NCBI RefSeq assembly: GCF_029846255.1
Contig: NZ_JARVWQ010000002.1
Location: forward strand, 62,001 to 126,000
Reading direction: 5' to 3'
Length of the DNA: 64,000 nucleotides
DNA from: Amnibacterium sp. CER49
Lineage (GTDB): Bacteria > Actinomycetota > Actinomycetes > Actinomycetales > Microbacteriaceae
Below are positions 55,768-63,305 of the stretch, in pieces. Within the stretch, counting starts at the first letter, position 1. Every line of letters begins with the position of its first letter. A program made the position numbers and the translations under genes. The notes beneath the pieces are model-generated. The model was given only the letters and a program-made list of their open reading frames with translations. It had not been told where the DNA came from and ran no database searches.

Positions 55768-57054
55768 ATGTCGAGCGACCGCGCCCCCGAGGGCCCCCGC
55801 GCTGTGCGGCTCGTGGGGCTCGACGGGCTGCGTGGGCTCGCGGCGGTCGCCGTGCTCGCGAACCACACCGCCGAGCACGCGTCCGGCGTCGACGCCGGTC
55901 CGCTGCGCATCCTGCTCGAGCTCGGGGCGCAGGGCCTGACGGTCTTCTTCGTGCTCTCCGGCTTCCTGCTCTACCGGCCGTTCGCGGCCGCGGTCCTCGA
56001 CGGCGCGCCGCTGCCCGCGACGGGCCGGTACCTGCGGAACCGCGCGTTGCGCATCCTCCCGGCGTACTGGGTCGTGCTCCTGCTCGCCGGCTTCGTGCTC
56101 GGGCTCGCCTACCTGCACGGCGACACGATGTACTTCACCCGGCCGGGCGACGTGGGCCGCCTCACGGACCCGCTCACCGCGGCGGCGAACCTGCTGCTCG
56201 TGCAGACCTTTCTCCCCGCGACGATGCTGACGGGGATCGCGACGGCGTGGTCGCTCACGACGGAGGTCTCCTTCTACCTGGTGCTGCCGCTGCTCGCGGC
56301 CGGGGCCGCGGCGCTGGCGCGTCGCGCGCTGGCGCCGCGGATCGCGGCGCTGGCGCCCGCCGTGCTGCTTCTGGCCACAGGCGCGGTGTTCGTGCTCGCC
56401 CTCACCGCGACGAAGGCCCATCTCGACCAGACCGCGTCCTGGTACGCCTCCTGGGGGCCGACCGGGAGCGCGGTGCTCGAGCGGTCGTTGCTGACCCAGG
56501 CGGCCCTCTTCGGCCTCGGCATGCTCGTCGCCTGGGCGGTCGAGGTGCGGCGTCGCTCGGGACGGTTCTTCCTGGCGCCGCTGATGCGTGGGCTCCTCCT
56601 GTCGCTGGCGCTCGCCGTCGCCGCGCGCGGCGTCCTCGAGGACCTCGTCGGCAACAACGTCCTCGGGGTCGCCGCCGCCGTCGTGCTCTACACGGTGGTG
56701 CTGCCGACGTCGGCGGGTCGCGCGTCGCTCCTCACGCGGCTGCTCGACACGCGCGCCCTGCGCGGGCTCGGCGAGATCAGCTACAGCGTCTACCTCTGGC
56801 ACCTGCCCGTCATCACCTGGCTCGTCGTCTCGGGGTGGGCACGTCCGGGGCCGCTCGGCCTCGTCGCGAACGTCGGGGTGGTGCTGCCGGTCACGCTGGC
56901 GCTCGCGACCGCCACCTACCTGCTCGTGGAGCGGCCGGCGCTCCGCCTGAAGGGCAGGGCGCGGACGAGCGGTCGTGCGCCTGCTGGCGGGGCGGTGGTC
57001 CCCGCCGGAGCCGTCGACCCCAGGGACGTGGTCGCGACCGGGACCCCCGCCTGA
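55768..57054 (+). CDS. Acyltransferase 3 family membrane protein
   Basis: A 428-residue OafA/YrhL-type acyltransferase that probably acylates (for example acetylates) a surface glycan. The family start LDGLRGLAAVAVLANHTAEH includes the catalytic His, then FFVLSGFLLYRPF, TAWSLTTEVSFYLVLPLL and, near the end, GEISYSVYLWHLPV and the LVERPAL close. About ten spans; the last 40 residues are hydrophilic. It has its own promoter and a motif of the surface regulon. The substrate is not evident. Confidence 0.88.
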   Translation: MSSDRAPEGPRAVRLVGLDGLRGLAAVAVLANHTAEHASGVDAGPLRILLELGAQGLTVFFVLSGFLLYRPFAAAVLDGAPLPATGRYLRNRALRILPAYWVVLLLAGFVLGLAYLHGDTMYFTRPGDVGRLTDPLTAAANLLLVQTFLPATMLTGIATAWSLTTEVSFYLVLPLLAAGAAALARRALAPRIAALAPAVLLLATGAVFVLALTATKAHLDQTASWYASWGPTGSAVLERSLLTQAALFGLGMLVAWAVEVRRRSGRFFLAPLMRGLLLSLALAVAARGVLEDLVGNNVLGVAAAVVLYTVVLPTSAGRASLLTRLLDTRALRGLGEISYSVYLWHLPVITWLVVSGWARPGPLGLVANVGVVLPVTLALATATYLLVERPALRLKGRARTSGRAPAGGAVVPAGAVDPRDVVATGTPA

Positions 57055-57072
57055 TGGCGCGCCCGCGGCCCC

Positions 57073-57087
57073 GTTCAGGATCTGAAC
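57073..57087 (+). promoter_or_regulatory. Surface-regulon motif g, OmpA-like lipoprotein
   Basis: Perfect GTTCAG and CTGAAC arms around three bases, 30 bases before CAACCT (57118-57123), predicted start near 57130. The flanks match motif d read on its own strand (CCCC before, GAT after). Confidence 0.6.
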
Positions 57088-57191
57088 GATTCCTTGCTCG
57101 CCGAGAGAGCCTCCCGGCAACCTGCTTCGGCGTGCCGCAGCAGGGCGGCGCCCAGCTCGCCCGCAGGCCGGGCAGGAGGCGGATCGGAACC

Positions 57192-58394
57192 ATGCTGACG
57201 AAGCGGCGAGGTGCATCAGGCGCGCGACGCGTCTCGGTGGTCCTCGCCGCGCTCACCGGGCTGGCATCGCTCGGCCTCACCGGCTGCAGCGCGCATCCGG
57301 CCGCGGCTCCGGCCGCCGCCGCGGCTCCGGGCTCGGGGCTGGAGCTCGTCGTGGGTGTGCACGCCGGACAGCCAGCGCCGCTGCTGCCCGCCTCCGTGCG
57401 CACGCAGGTCCAGGCCGCGGTCGCGGGCGAGCGCGCGGTCGGCCTCGTCACGGTCGAGGGCGCCCCTCGCGTGCTGCAGCCCGCGCTGCCGATGTCGCTG
57501 ACCGAGACGACGTCGCAGGAACGCGTGGACGCCGATCGACGGAACGTCGACGCGGTCGACGCGCTCGTCCGTGCGGCGCGGCCGACGACGGCCGGCGCGG
57601 ACCTGCTGGCGTCCCTCGTGACCGCGGCGAAGGCCGCACGCTCCGCTCCGGACCCCGTCGACCGGGTCGTCGTGCTCGACAACGGCCTGAGCGACCACGG
57701 CGCGCTCGACTTCACGAAGCCCGGCATGACCGACGCGGCTCCCGGCGACGTCGTGGCGGCGTTGCTGAAGCGGCAGGTGCTCACGCCGAGCACCTTCCAC
57801 GGGCTGACCGTCGAGTTCGTCGGCCTCGGCACGACGATCGCGGCACCGCAGAAGCGGCTGCCGGCGAGCCAGGTCGCGGCGCTGACCGCCGTCTACACGG
57901 CGGTCGTCCGGGCCGGTGGGGGCACCGCGGAGGTCACCCCGCTCGTGCGGTCCGGTCGCGCCGCCGCCACCGACCTCCCGGTGACCGCGGTCGACACGGG
58001 TCAGGACCGCGTCGCGCTCGGGGGCACCTCGGCGCTCGGTGACGGCAGCTCCGTCGGCTTCGAAGCCGGCACCGCGACCTTCCGCGATCCCGCCGCCGCC
58101 CGCCGGCTCCTGCAGCCGCTCGCCCGCTGGCTCGCTCCCGGCAGCACGCACCGCGCCTCCGTGGTCGGCACCACGAGCTCCGAGGGCACCGCTTCGCAGC
58201 AGGACGACCTCGCGCTCTCCCAGGCGCGGGCGCAGGCGGTGAAGGACCTGCTCGTCACGCTCGGCGCCGATCCCGCCACGATCGAGGCGACGGGCAAGGG
58301 CTACATCGCGGACCCGCCCGACCGCGTGAACGGCGTGCTCGACCCGGCGAAGGCCGCGCAGAACCGCGTCGTCCGCATCACCACGACGATCTGA
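57192..58394 (+). CDS. OmpA-like lipoprotein
   Basis: A 400-residue lipoprotein. The signal ends in the lipobox LTGC with Cys32, to be modified by Lgt. A first domain of about 240 residues has the VVVLDNGLSDHGALDF stretch, of unrecognised type. The C-terminal OmpA-like peptidoglycan-binding domain runs from about 285 (ASVVGTTSSEG, LSQARAQAVKDLLVTLG, RVVRI). It could anchor the pilus or surface proteins to the wall. ATG follows AGGAGG at 57174. Confidence 0.85.
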   Translation: MLTKRRGASGARRVSVVLAALTGLASLGLTGCSAHPAAAPAAAAAPGSGLELVVGVHAGQPAPLLPASVRTQVQAAVAGERAVGLVTVEGAPRVLQPALPMSLTETTSQERVDADRRNVDAVDALVRAARPTTAGADLLASLVTAAKAARSAPDPVDRVVVLDNGLSDHGALDFTKPGMTDAAPGDVVAALLKRQVLTPSTFHGLTVEFVGLGTTIAAPQKRLPASQVAALTAVYTAVVRAGGGTAEVTPLVRSGRAAATDLPVTAVDTGQDRVALGGTSALGDGSSVGFEAGTATFRDPAAARRLLQPLARWLAPGSTHRASVVGTTSSEGTASQQDDLALSQARAQAVKDLLVTLGADPATIEATGKGYIADPPDRVNGVLDPAKAAQNRVVRITTTI

Positions 58395-58409
58395 GCCGGG
58401 AAGCCCCGC

Positions 58410-59618
58410 CTACTGCCACACGTCGGTGATCGGCGCGGTCGTGGTCAGCGGGCTCAGCCCGAACGAGGCCTCGATCGTCGCGAGGTCGCTGTAGTGGTCG
58501 ACCGCCTCGCTGTAGGCGCCGGGCTTCACGTGGGCTCCGGAGAACACGTTGAGGATGTGGTTGCCCGCGGTCTGGTCGTCCTCGTCGAAGGTGACGACGA
58601 GCAGCGAGTTGTGCGTCGCCGCCCATGTCGCATAGCCCGACAGGTGCGTCTTGAGCCAGGCGTCGCCCGCTGCGACCGAGCCGTCGTGCATGTCGTCGTT
58701 CTCGTCGGGCACGACGAGCGATACCTGCGGGAGCGTCGCGTAGTCGCTCGGGAAGGCCGAGAACGGCAGGTTCGTCGATGCCGAGGCGGTCTGCGTGAAG
58801 GTGGCGATCGGGTTGTGCTTCTTCGCGTAGGGGCCGGCCTCGCAGACGGTGGAGCCCGCGCTCGGGAGGGACTCCGAGTAGCCGGCGACCGTCCGGCCGG
58901 CGGCGAGCAGCTGCGCGCCGAGGTTGTTCGCGCTCAACGACGTGCAGCCGTCGCCCAGGACGCCCTGGTTCGACCCCGACCAGAGGGAGAGGTAGTTGGG
59001 CTGCGACGGGTGCCCCTCCGCGTGGGCGGCGGTGAAGTTCGCGCCGCTCGCGATGAGGCTGTTCAGATACGGCTGGTTCGCGACCTCGTCGTAGGCGTGG
59101 TTCTCCTCGACCACGACGACGACGTGGTCGAACTGCGGCACACCGCCCTGCGCGGGTGCGCTCGTCGTCGGAGCGGTCGGCGTGGGGCTGGGGCTCGCCG
59201 GAGTCGTGCTCGTATCGGTGGGATGCGGCGCGGGATCCGACGGCGGCGCCGGGACGGACGGCGGGGTCGGGGCCGCGTCGCCGCTCCGGTCGCCGACCGT
59301 CGCGGTGCTCGAGCGCTCGGTGGGGCGCGACGAGGGCCCGGCGTCGATGCGCTCGGTGGTGCTCGGCGTCTCGGTCGCGTCGTCGTCGCTCGCGCTCGCC
59401 TCCGCCTCGCCCTGGTCGTCGGCGTCGACGGGGGAGCCGTTGGCGACGATCGGACCGGCGTGCATCCCGCGCTGCGCCCGGTCGAGCTTTGCGTGCCCCA
59501 GGGCCTCGCCCTGGGGCGCGCGCACGATCGGCGGGGTCTCGGCGGCGGCGATGCCGACCCCGGTGATGACGAGGGCGCCGGTGAGCGCCGAGGCGACGAC
59601 GAGACGTTGGGGGGTCAT
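58410..59618 (-). CDS. Secreted phosphoesterase (acid phosphatase / phospholipase C-like)
   Basis: A 402-residue exported enzyme. The signal peptide ends near GIAAAE (about residue 26). A Ser/Thr/Pro/acid-rich linker fills about 30-160. The phosphoesterase domain starts with FDHVVVVVEENHAYDEV, the metal-binding motif of the PF04185-like family, then HPSQPNYLSLWSG, VVPDENDDMHDGS, VVTFDEDDQTAGNHI and YSDLATIEASFGL. Two cysteine pairs are likely. Releases phosphate from external esters, by family analogy. Ends 16 bases from the convergent OmpA-like gene with no clear terminator between. Confidence 0.85.
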   Translation of the reverse strand: MTPQRLVVASALTGALVITGVGIAAAETPPIVRAPQGEALGHAKLDRAQRGMHAGPIVANGSPVDADDQGEAEASASDDDATETPSTTERIDAGPSSRPTERSSTATVGDRSGDAAPTPPSVPAPPSDPAPHPTDTSTTPASPSPTPTAPTTSAPAQGGVPQFDHVVVVVEENHAYDEVANQPYLNSLIASGANFTAAHAEGHPSQPNYLSLWSGSNQGVLGDGCTSLSANNLGAQLLAAGRTVAGYSESLPSAGSTVCEAGPYAKKHNPIATFTQTASASTNLPFSAFPSDYATLPQVSLVVPDENDDMHDGSVAAGDAWLKTHLSGYATWAATHNSLLVVTFDEDDQTAGNHILNVFSGAHVKPGAYSEAVDHYSDLATIEASFGLSPLTTTAPITDVWQ

Positions 59619-59943
59619 TTCGCTCCTGACGACGAGGACGGCCGACGACCGGGGGACGAACCGGTCGGTCGAGGGGGATCGCGGAGGAGTGTGCGCGCGG
59701 ACCCGCTCCCTGCCGCCGTGACACGCGGATTGGGGGCAAGGCGGAGTTGTGACACGCCGGTGGGGCGCGGCTCGAGATGGCCGCGTCGCTGATAGGGGTC
59801 GCCGCGGCGCCGGCAGGACCGGGTGGCGGTTCCGGTCGGGACGCGTGCGAGAGCAGCCGACCCCACGGTGCCGCGCCGCGGCTCGTCCCGGAGCGGGCGC
59901 AGCGGTAGGCGGCGAGGCGGGCCCGGGCGTCGGTGGTGGTCGT
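59619..59943. other. Non-coding region upstream of the phosphoesterase, with direct repeats
   Basis: GTGACACGC occurs twice at 59718-59726 and 59749-59757, exactly 31 bases apart (about three helical turns), 100-140 bases upstream of the minus-strand phosphoesterase start. They could be an operator. Reading frames in the region look spurious. Confidence 0.4.
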
Positions 59944-59976
59944 CGAGAGCCCCGGCTGGACCAGCCGGGGCTCTCG
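59944..59976 (-). terminator. Terminator of the 59997-60503 gene
   Basis: A perfect 16-base inverted repeat (59944-59959 with 59961-59976), about 14 bp with a five-base loop, 20 bases after the minus-strand stop. Confidence 0.75.
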
Positions 59977-59996
59977 GGGGTCGGACGGCGCCGTCG

Positions 59997-60503
59997 CTAC
60001 GGCGCCGTCGGGTTCGTGTACGAGAACGTGCCCGGGATCGAGTAGGTCGCATGCGACGTGGTGTCCGCGATCGAGACGTTCGAGTACGAGACGCCGACGA
60101 AGGTGGTGGTCTGGCCCCTCGGGCAGCTGAAGCCGAGGGCGGACGCGGTCGGCGGGGTGAGCGTCTCCGTGCCGCGGATGTTGCCGCTCTTGTCGGCGGT
60201 GAACGTGCCGTCCCTCGAGACGTCGGACGCCGTGGTGGTCTTGTTCGAGGCGGAGGGGTTCTTGTTCCCGCCGTTCACGCACTCGTAGGTGGTGACCGCC
60301 GTCGCGCGGGTCAGAACGGACTCCGCGGAGCCGGCGGCGAGGCCGGCCTCCTTGAAGGTCGTGACCAGGGACGAGCCGTTGAGCGAGGCGCCGGTGGCGC
60401 TGCCGATGAAGTGGCCGTTCCCCGCGGCGAGCGCCGGTGGCGCGGCGCCCACCGCGAGGACTGCGGGGAGACAGGCTGCGAGCAGCAGGCTGCGTGGGGA
60501 CAT
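59997..60503 (-). CDS. Small secreted protein, unknown function
   Basis: A 168-residue exported protein. Signal peptide MSPRSLLLAACLP... with cleavage after PPALAA near residue 27. The mature domain is Thr/Ser/Asn-rich and beta-like, with two cysteines (TYECVNGG and FSCPRG). Ribosome site CAGGAGCG. The tone resembles the secreted protein at 29586, but no clear homology is visible. Monocistronic with a strong terminator. Confidence 0.75.
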   Translation of the reverse strand: MSPRSLLLAACLPAVLAVGAAPPALAAGNGHFIGSATGASLNGSSLVTTFKEAGLAAGSAESVLTRATAVTTYECVNGGNKNPSASNKTTTASDVSRDGTFTADKSGNIRGTETLTPPTASALGFSCPRGQTTTFVGVSYSNVSIADTTSHATYSIPGTFSYTNPTAP

Positions 60504-60681
60504 GAGATCGCTCCTGAACGTCGTCGGTCTGGAACGACGGACCGAGGCGGTCCGCCCGTCGCGGACGTTAGCCCTCGCTGACGTCGAGCCGTAGGGCCGA
60601 AGGGATGAGGGCCGTACCCCGTCGCCCCCCGTCAGGGGGACATGTGTAGACCGACCGTTCCACAGGTGGCATCCTGATGGC

Positions 60682-60891
60682 ATGCCGGTCGGGGGAACGG
60701 TGCTGCTCGCGGTGATCGCGGGGTGGCTGTCGCTGAGCGTGGTGCTCGCGCTCGCGATCGGTCGCGCCATCCGCATCGCCGATCGCCGCACACCGCGCAA
60801 GTCGCCGGCTCGGCATCGCAGGTCGGCGCGGAGGAGGGCGCCGCGGCGTCCGTCGGTGAGCCGTCGCCCCGGAGCGCGACGCGGGGACTAG
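60682..60891 (+). CDS. Small single-span membrane protein
   Basis: A 69-residue protein with one hydrophobic span at about 4-30 and a very basic arginine-rich tail (RRTPRKSPARHRRSARRR). The orientation would be tail inside. Start ATG 60682 with GGTGG upstream is weak. No function assigned; composition could be accidental, so confidence is moderate. Confidence 0.5.
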   Translation: MPVGGTVLLAVIAGWLSLSVVLALAIGRAIRIADRRTPRKSPARHRRSARRRAPRRPSVSRRPGARRGD

Positions 60892-60902
60892 CCCTGGCGC
60901 AG

Positions 60903-60983
60903 TACCGGTGGTGGGACTCGAACCCACACGTCTCGCGACAGAGCATTTTGAGTGCCCCGCGTCTGCCATTCCGCCACACCGGC
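60903..60983 (-). tRNA. tRNA-Leu (anticodon CAA)
   Basis: An 81-base class II tRNA read on the minus strand. Acceptor stem GCCGGTG with CACCGGT (G-U at the last pair), D-stem GCG/CGC, anticodon loop CTCAAAA giving CAA, a long variable arm, and T-arm GTGGG TTCGAGT CCCAC. CCA is not encoded. It decodes UUG. Confidence 0.95.
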
Positions 60984-61018
60984 CCGCGCTCCCGGCCGAG
61001 CCGGGAGGCGTGGTCCAT

Positions 61019-61028
61019 ACCCTAGGCT
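61019..61028. promoter_or_regulatory. Overlapping divergent -10 boxes of tRNA-Leu and pdtaR
   Basis: Minus-strand TAGGGT (61024-61019) and plus-strand TAGGCT (61023-61028) share the palindromic CTAG core. The plus box ends seven bases before GTG 61036 (leaderless); the minus box would start a 29-base leader to the tRNA. Confidence 0.45.
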
Positions 61029-61035
61029 CGGTGCC

Positions 61036-61635
61036 GTGGCAGAGAACGCAACCGGCGCGCCCCGCCGCGTCGTCGTCGCGGAGGACGAGTCCCTGATCCG
61101 GCTCGACATCGTCGAGATCCTGCGGGACAACGGGTTCGACGTGATCGGCGAGGCCGGTGACGGTGAGACGGCGGTCCAGCTCGCGACCGAGCTCCGGCCC
61201 GACGTGGTCGTCATGGACATCCGCATGCCGCAGCTCGACGGCATCAAGGCGGCGGAGCGCCTCACGAAGGACCACATCGCACCCGTCGTGCTCCTCACCG
61301 CGTTCAGCCAGAAGGAGCTCGTCGAGCAGGCGAGCGAGGCGGGTGCGCTCGCGTACGTGGTGAAGCCGTTCACGCCGAACGACCTGCTGCCCGCCATCGA
61401 GATCGCCCTGGCCCGCTACGCGCAGATCGTCGCCCTCGAGTCCGAGGTCGCCGACATGGTCGAGCGCTTCGAGACCCGCAAGCTGGTCGACCGCGCGAAG
61501 GGTCTGCTGAACGAGAAGATGGGCCTCAGCGAGCCCGAGGCGTTCCGCTGGATCCAGAAGGCCTCGATGGACCGCCGCCTCACGATGCACGACGTGGCCC
61601 AGGCGGTCATCGAGCAGCTCGCGCCGAAGAAGTAG
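61036..61635 (+). CDS. pdtaR: ANTAR-domain response regulator (PdtaR-like)
   Basis: A 199-residue regulator. The receiver domain has AEDESLIRLD, phosphoacceptor D61 in VVVMDIRMPQLDG and the Lys in YVVKPF. After a coiled linker comes the ANTAR RNA-binding domain (about 138-197: LVDRAKGLLNEKMGLSEPEAFRWIQKASM). The family acts by antitermination, binding paired RNA hexaloop hairpins; the kinase partner is probably elsewhere. GTG 61036 is seven bases after a TAGGCT box, so the mRNA is likely leaderless. Located next to polA as in related genomes. Confidence 0.93.
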   Translation: MAENATGAPRRVVVAEDESLIRLDIVEILRDNGFDVIGEAGDGETAVQLATELRPDVVVMDIRMPQLDGIKAAERLTKDHIAPVVLLTAFSQKELVEQASEAGALAYVVKPFTPNDLLPAIEIALARYAQIVALESEVADMVERFETRKLVDRAKGLLNEKMGLSEPEAFRWIQKASMDRRLTMHDVAQAVIEQLAPKK

Positions 61636-61655
61636 CCGCTCCGGGGCCTTCGGGG

Positions 61656-61704
61656 GTCGCAGTTCGCGTCGGAATCGCGAGCTCTGAGCGACTCGACGTG
61701 CGAC
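61656..61704. repeat. 49-bp REP-like palindrome R1
   Basis: Sixteen-base arms match at 13 positions and enclose a 17-base centre that begins GAATCGCG and ends GAG. Outer GTCGCA/TGCGAC are perfect. It is 10 bases downstream of the DUF559 stop, and R2 on the other side matches at 37 of 49 positions, same orientation. Confidence 0.65.
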
Positions 61705-61714
61705 CGGTCCTTGA

Positions 61715-62613
61715 TCAACCGAGGACGTAGCGCGCGACCCGTCGCGCGAGGGCCGCGCGGCGAGCCGCGGTGCGGAGGTCGTCGGCCGTGGCGCGCAGCA
61801 CGATCCAGCCGGCATCGCGGAACCGCTCGTACCGCTCGACGTCGGAGCGGAACCGGCCCTCGTCGGAGCCCTGCCGGGCGCCCTCGTACTCGAGCAGCAC
61901 CTTCCGATCTCGCCAGACCAGGTCCGCGGTGCCCAGGAAGGACCCGTCGTCGCCGACGATGACCCCGTTGAGCTCCGGCTCGGGCAGGCCTGCTCGCAGG
62001 AGCAGCAGACGGATGCGGGTCTCACCCGGCGGCCAGCACCTCGGCCGGGTGAACGCGAGCGCCTCACGCAGGGCCGGGGAACCCGCCCACCGCCCCTCGT
62101 CGAGAGCGCTTCGCAGCGCCGTGCGCCACTCGTCGGCCCGGCCGTCGGCCATGTGCAGCAGTGCATCGGCGGCGACCACGAGGTCGTCGACGGTGAGCAT
62201 CGAGCCGAGCTGGCACCACACCTCCTCCGGAGCGCAGACGGGCAGGCCGCGGGCCTCCACCACGCGCGGCTGCCGCGCGAGCCGGTGCCCGACGACGCCG
62301 GCCGCTCGCGGCTCCGCGGGCGCACCGCGACGACGTGCAGCGGTGTCGCGGTCTCGAGCGTCCGGGGGAGCGGGAGGTCGAGCAGCTGCGCTGCCGTGGT
62401 GTGGCTGAACGCCTGGCCCGGACGCATGCGCGTGGCGTAGGCGGAGCACGCGTCGAGCAACGTCTCCGGTGGCGCGAGCGTGTGCACGCCGCGGAACGGC
62501 GAGTGCAGGTCACGACGTCGCAGCCGGTTCTTGTCGAGACCCGCGCCCCGCGCCTCGCCGGAGGAGAAGGGGGCTGAGCGCAGGGGTTCGGGGAGCGGTG
62601 CGGGTCGTCGCAT
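61715..62613 (-). pseudogene. DUF559 (Vsr-like endonuclease fold) gene, frameshifted
   Basis: Two minus-strand frames together give one protein. The N-terminal half (MRRPAPLPEPLRSAPF through LLDACSAYATRMRPGQAFSHTTAAQLLDLPLPRTLETATPLHVVAVRPRSRE) is in one frame. The C-terminal half begins near AAGVVGHRLARQPRVVEARGLP and holds the DUF559 core GTADLVWRDRKVLLEYEGARQ ... ERYERFRDAGWIVLRAT. The frame changes near 62301-62325 and fits loss of one base. Either the gene is decaying or the assembly has an error there. DUF559 has a PD-(D/E)xK-like nuclease fold. The gene lies between repeats R1 and R2. Confidence 0.7.
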
Positions 62614-62710
62614 CGGGTGATGGTGACCTGCGGGCGCCCTCGCGACCGCGCTGTTCACAGGGGCGCCGCCGCGACGTCGCTCATCCACAGGGCGCTGCGG
62701 AGCGGATCCA

Positions 62711-62759
62711 GTCGCACTCGGCGTCGGAATCGCGCCGGGGGAGCGACGCGAACTGCGAC
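62711..62759. repeat. 49-bp REP-like palindrome R2
   Basis: Same 49-base length, arms matching at 13 of 16 positions, and the same GAATCGCG ... GAG centre as R1. It is 97 bases upstream of the DUF559 start. A separate 12-base perfect palindrome, CGACTCGAGTCG at 62775-62786, lies just beyond it and may be part of the thioesterase 3' end. Confidence 0.65.
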
Positions 62760-62825
62760 GTGACGACGGGGGACCGACTCGAGTCGCGACTCGGGTCGCT
62801 TCGAGGCGGCGGGGAGGAGGGTGCG

Positions 62826-63293
62826 TCAGCTGTCGCGGAGGAGGTTCGTCATGCGCACGGTCGAGAGGCGGTGGCCCTGCTCGTCGCGGATCACCGTCTG
62901 GTGCGTGCAGAGCGTGCGGCCGAGCACGAGCGCCTCGCAGGTCGCCGTCACGACGCCGGAGGTCGCGGCGCGGCTGTGCGTCGCGTTGATCTCGATGCCC
63001 ACCGCGTAGCGGCCGGGACCCGCGTGCACCGCGGACGAGACGCTGCCGAGCGACTCGCCGAGCACCACGTGGGCGCCGCCGTGCAGCAGCCCGACGACCT
63101 GCCGGTTGCCCTCGACGGGCATCCGCGCGACGGAGCGTTCGGCGCCGATCTCGAGGAACTCGATGCCCATCTTCACCGCGAGCTCGCCCCCGCCCGACTC
63201 GACCAGGCGCGCCACGAGCTCCGGGTCGAGACCTTCGGGCAGCAGCACGGACGGACCTTCCTCGGGCGGCCGGAGGGGGTCGGACCCGCTCAC
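62826..63293 (-). CDS. Hotdog-fold thioesterase (PaaI-like)
   Basis: A 155-residue acyl-CoA thioesterase-type protein. The hotdog helix and active-site region appear as VVGLLHGGAHVVLGESLGS, and AVGIEINATHSRAATSGVVTATCEAL fills the second strand-rich half. Substrate unknown. The GTG 63293 start is 12 bases from the divergent polA start, so the two share a tiny intergenic region. Confidence 0.85.
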   Translation of the reverse strand: MSGSDPLRPPEEGPSVLLPEGLDPELVARLVESGGGELAVKMGIEFLEIGAERSVARMPVEGNRQVVGLLHGGAHVVLGESLGSVSSAVHAGPGRYAVGIEINATHSRAATSGVVTATCEALVLGRTLCTHQTVIRDEQGHRLSTVRMTNLLRDS

Positions 63294-63299
63294 TAGGCT
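63294..63299 (+). promoter_or_regulatory. -10 box of polA, probable leaderless start
   Basis: TAGGCT, identical to the fmt and pdtaR boxes, ends six bases before GTG 63306. Confidence 0.5.
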
Positions 63300-63305
63300 G
63301 GCCGG

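Noticed and set aside
59062-59077. GTTCAG inside the phosphoesterase coding region
   Set aside because: It has no second half and lies within the gene.
59749-60045. A + strand frame in the gap at 59.6-60 kb
   Set aside because: Arg/Gly-rich low-complexity product that crosses a perfect terminator hairpin and overlaps a secreted protein gene.
60514-60519. CTGAAC half-site near the secreted protein gene
   Set aside because: It is 11 bases from the start, has no partner half and overlaps the ribosome site, so it does not fit the regulon geometry.
60568-62688. A 706-codon minus-strand gene
   Set aside because: Only the first part codes for the DUF559 N-terminus. The rest runs antisense through pdtaR and over the tRNA in the wrong frame.
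62775-62786. CGACTCGAGTCG as a third copy of the REP-like repeat
   Set aside because: It is a short perfect palindrome without the 16-base arms or the GAATCGCG centre.
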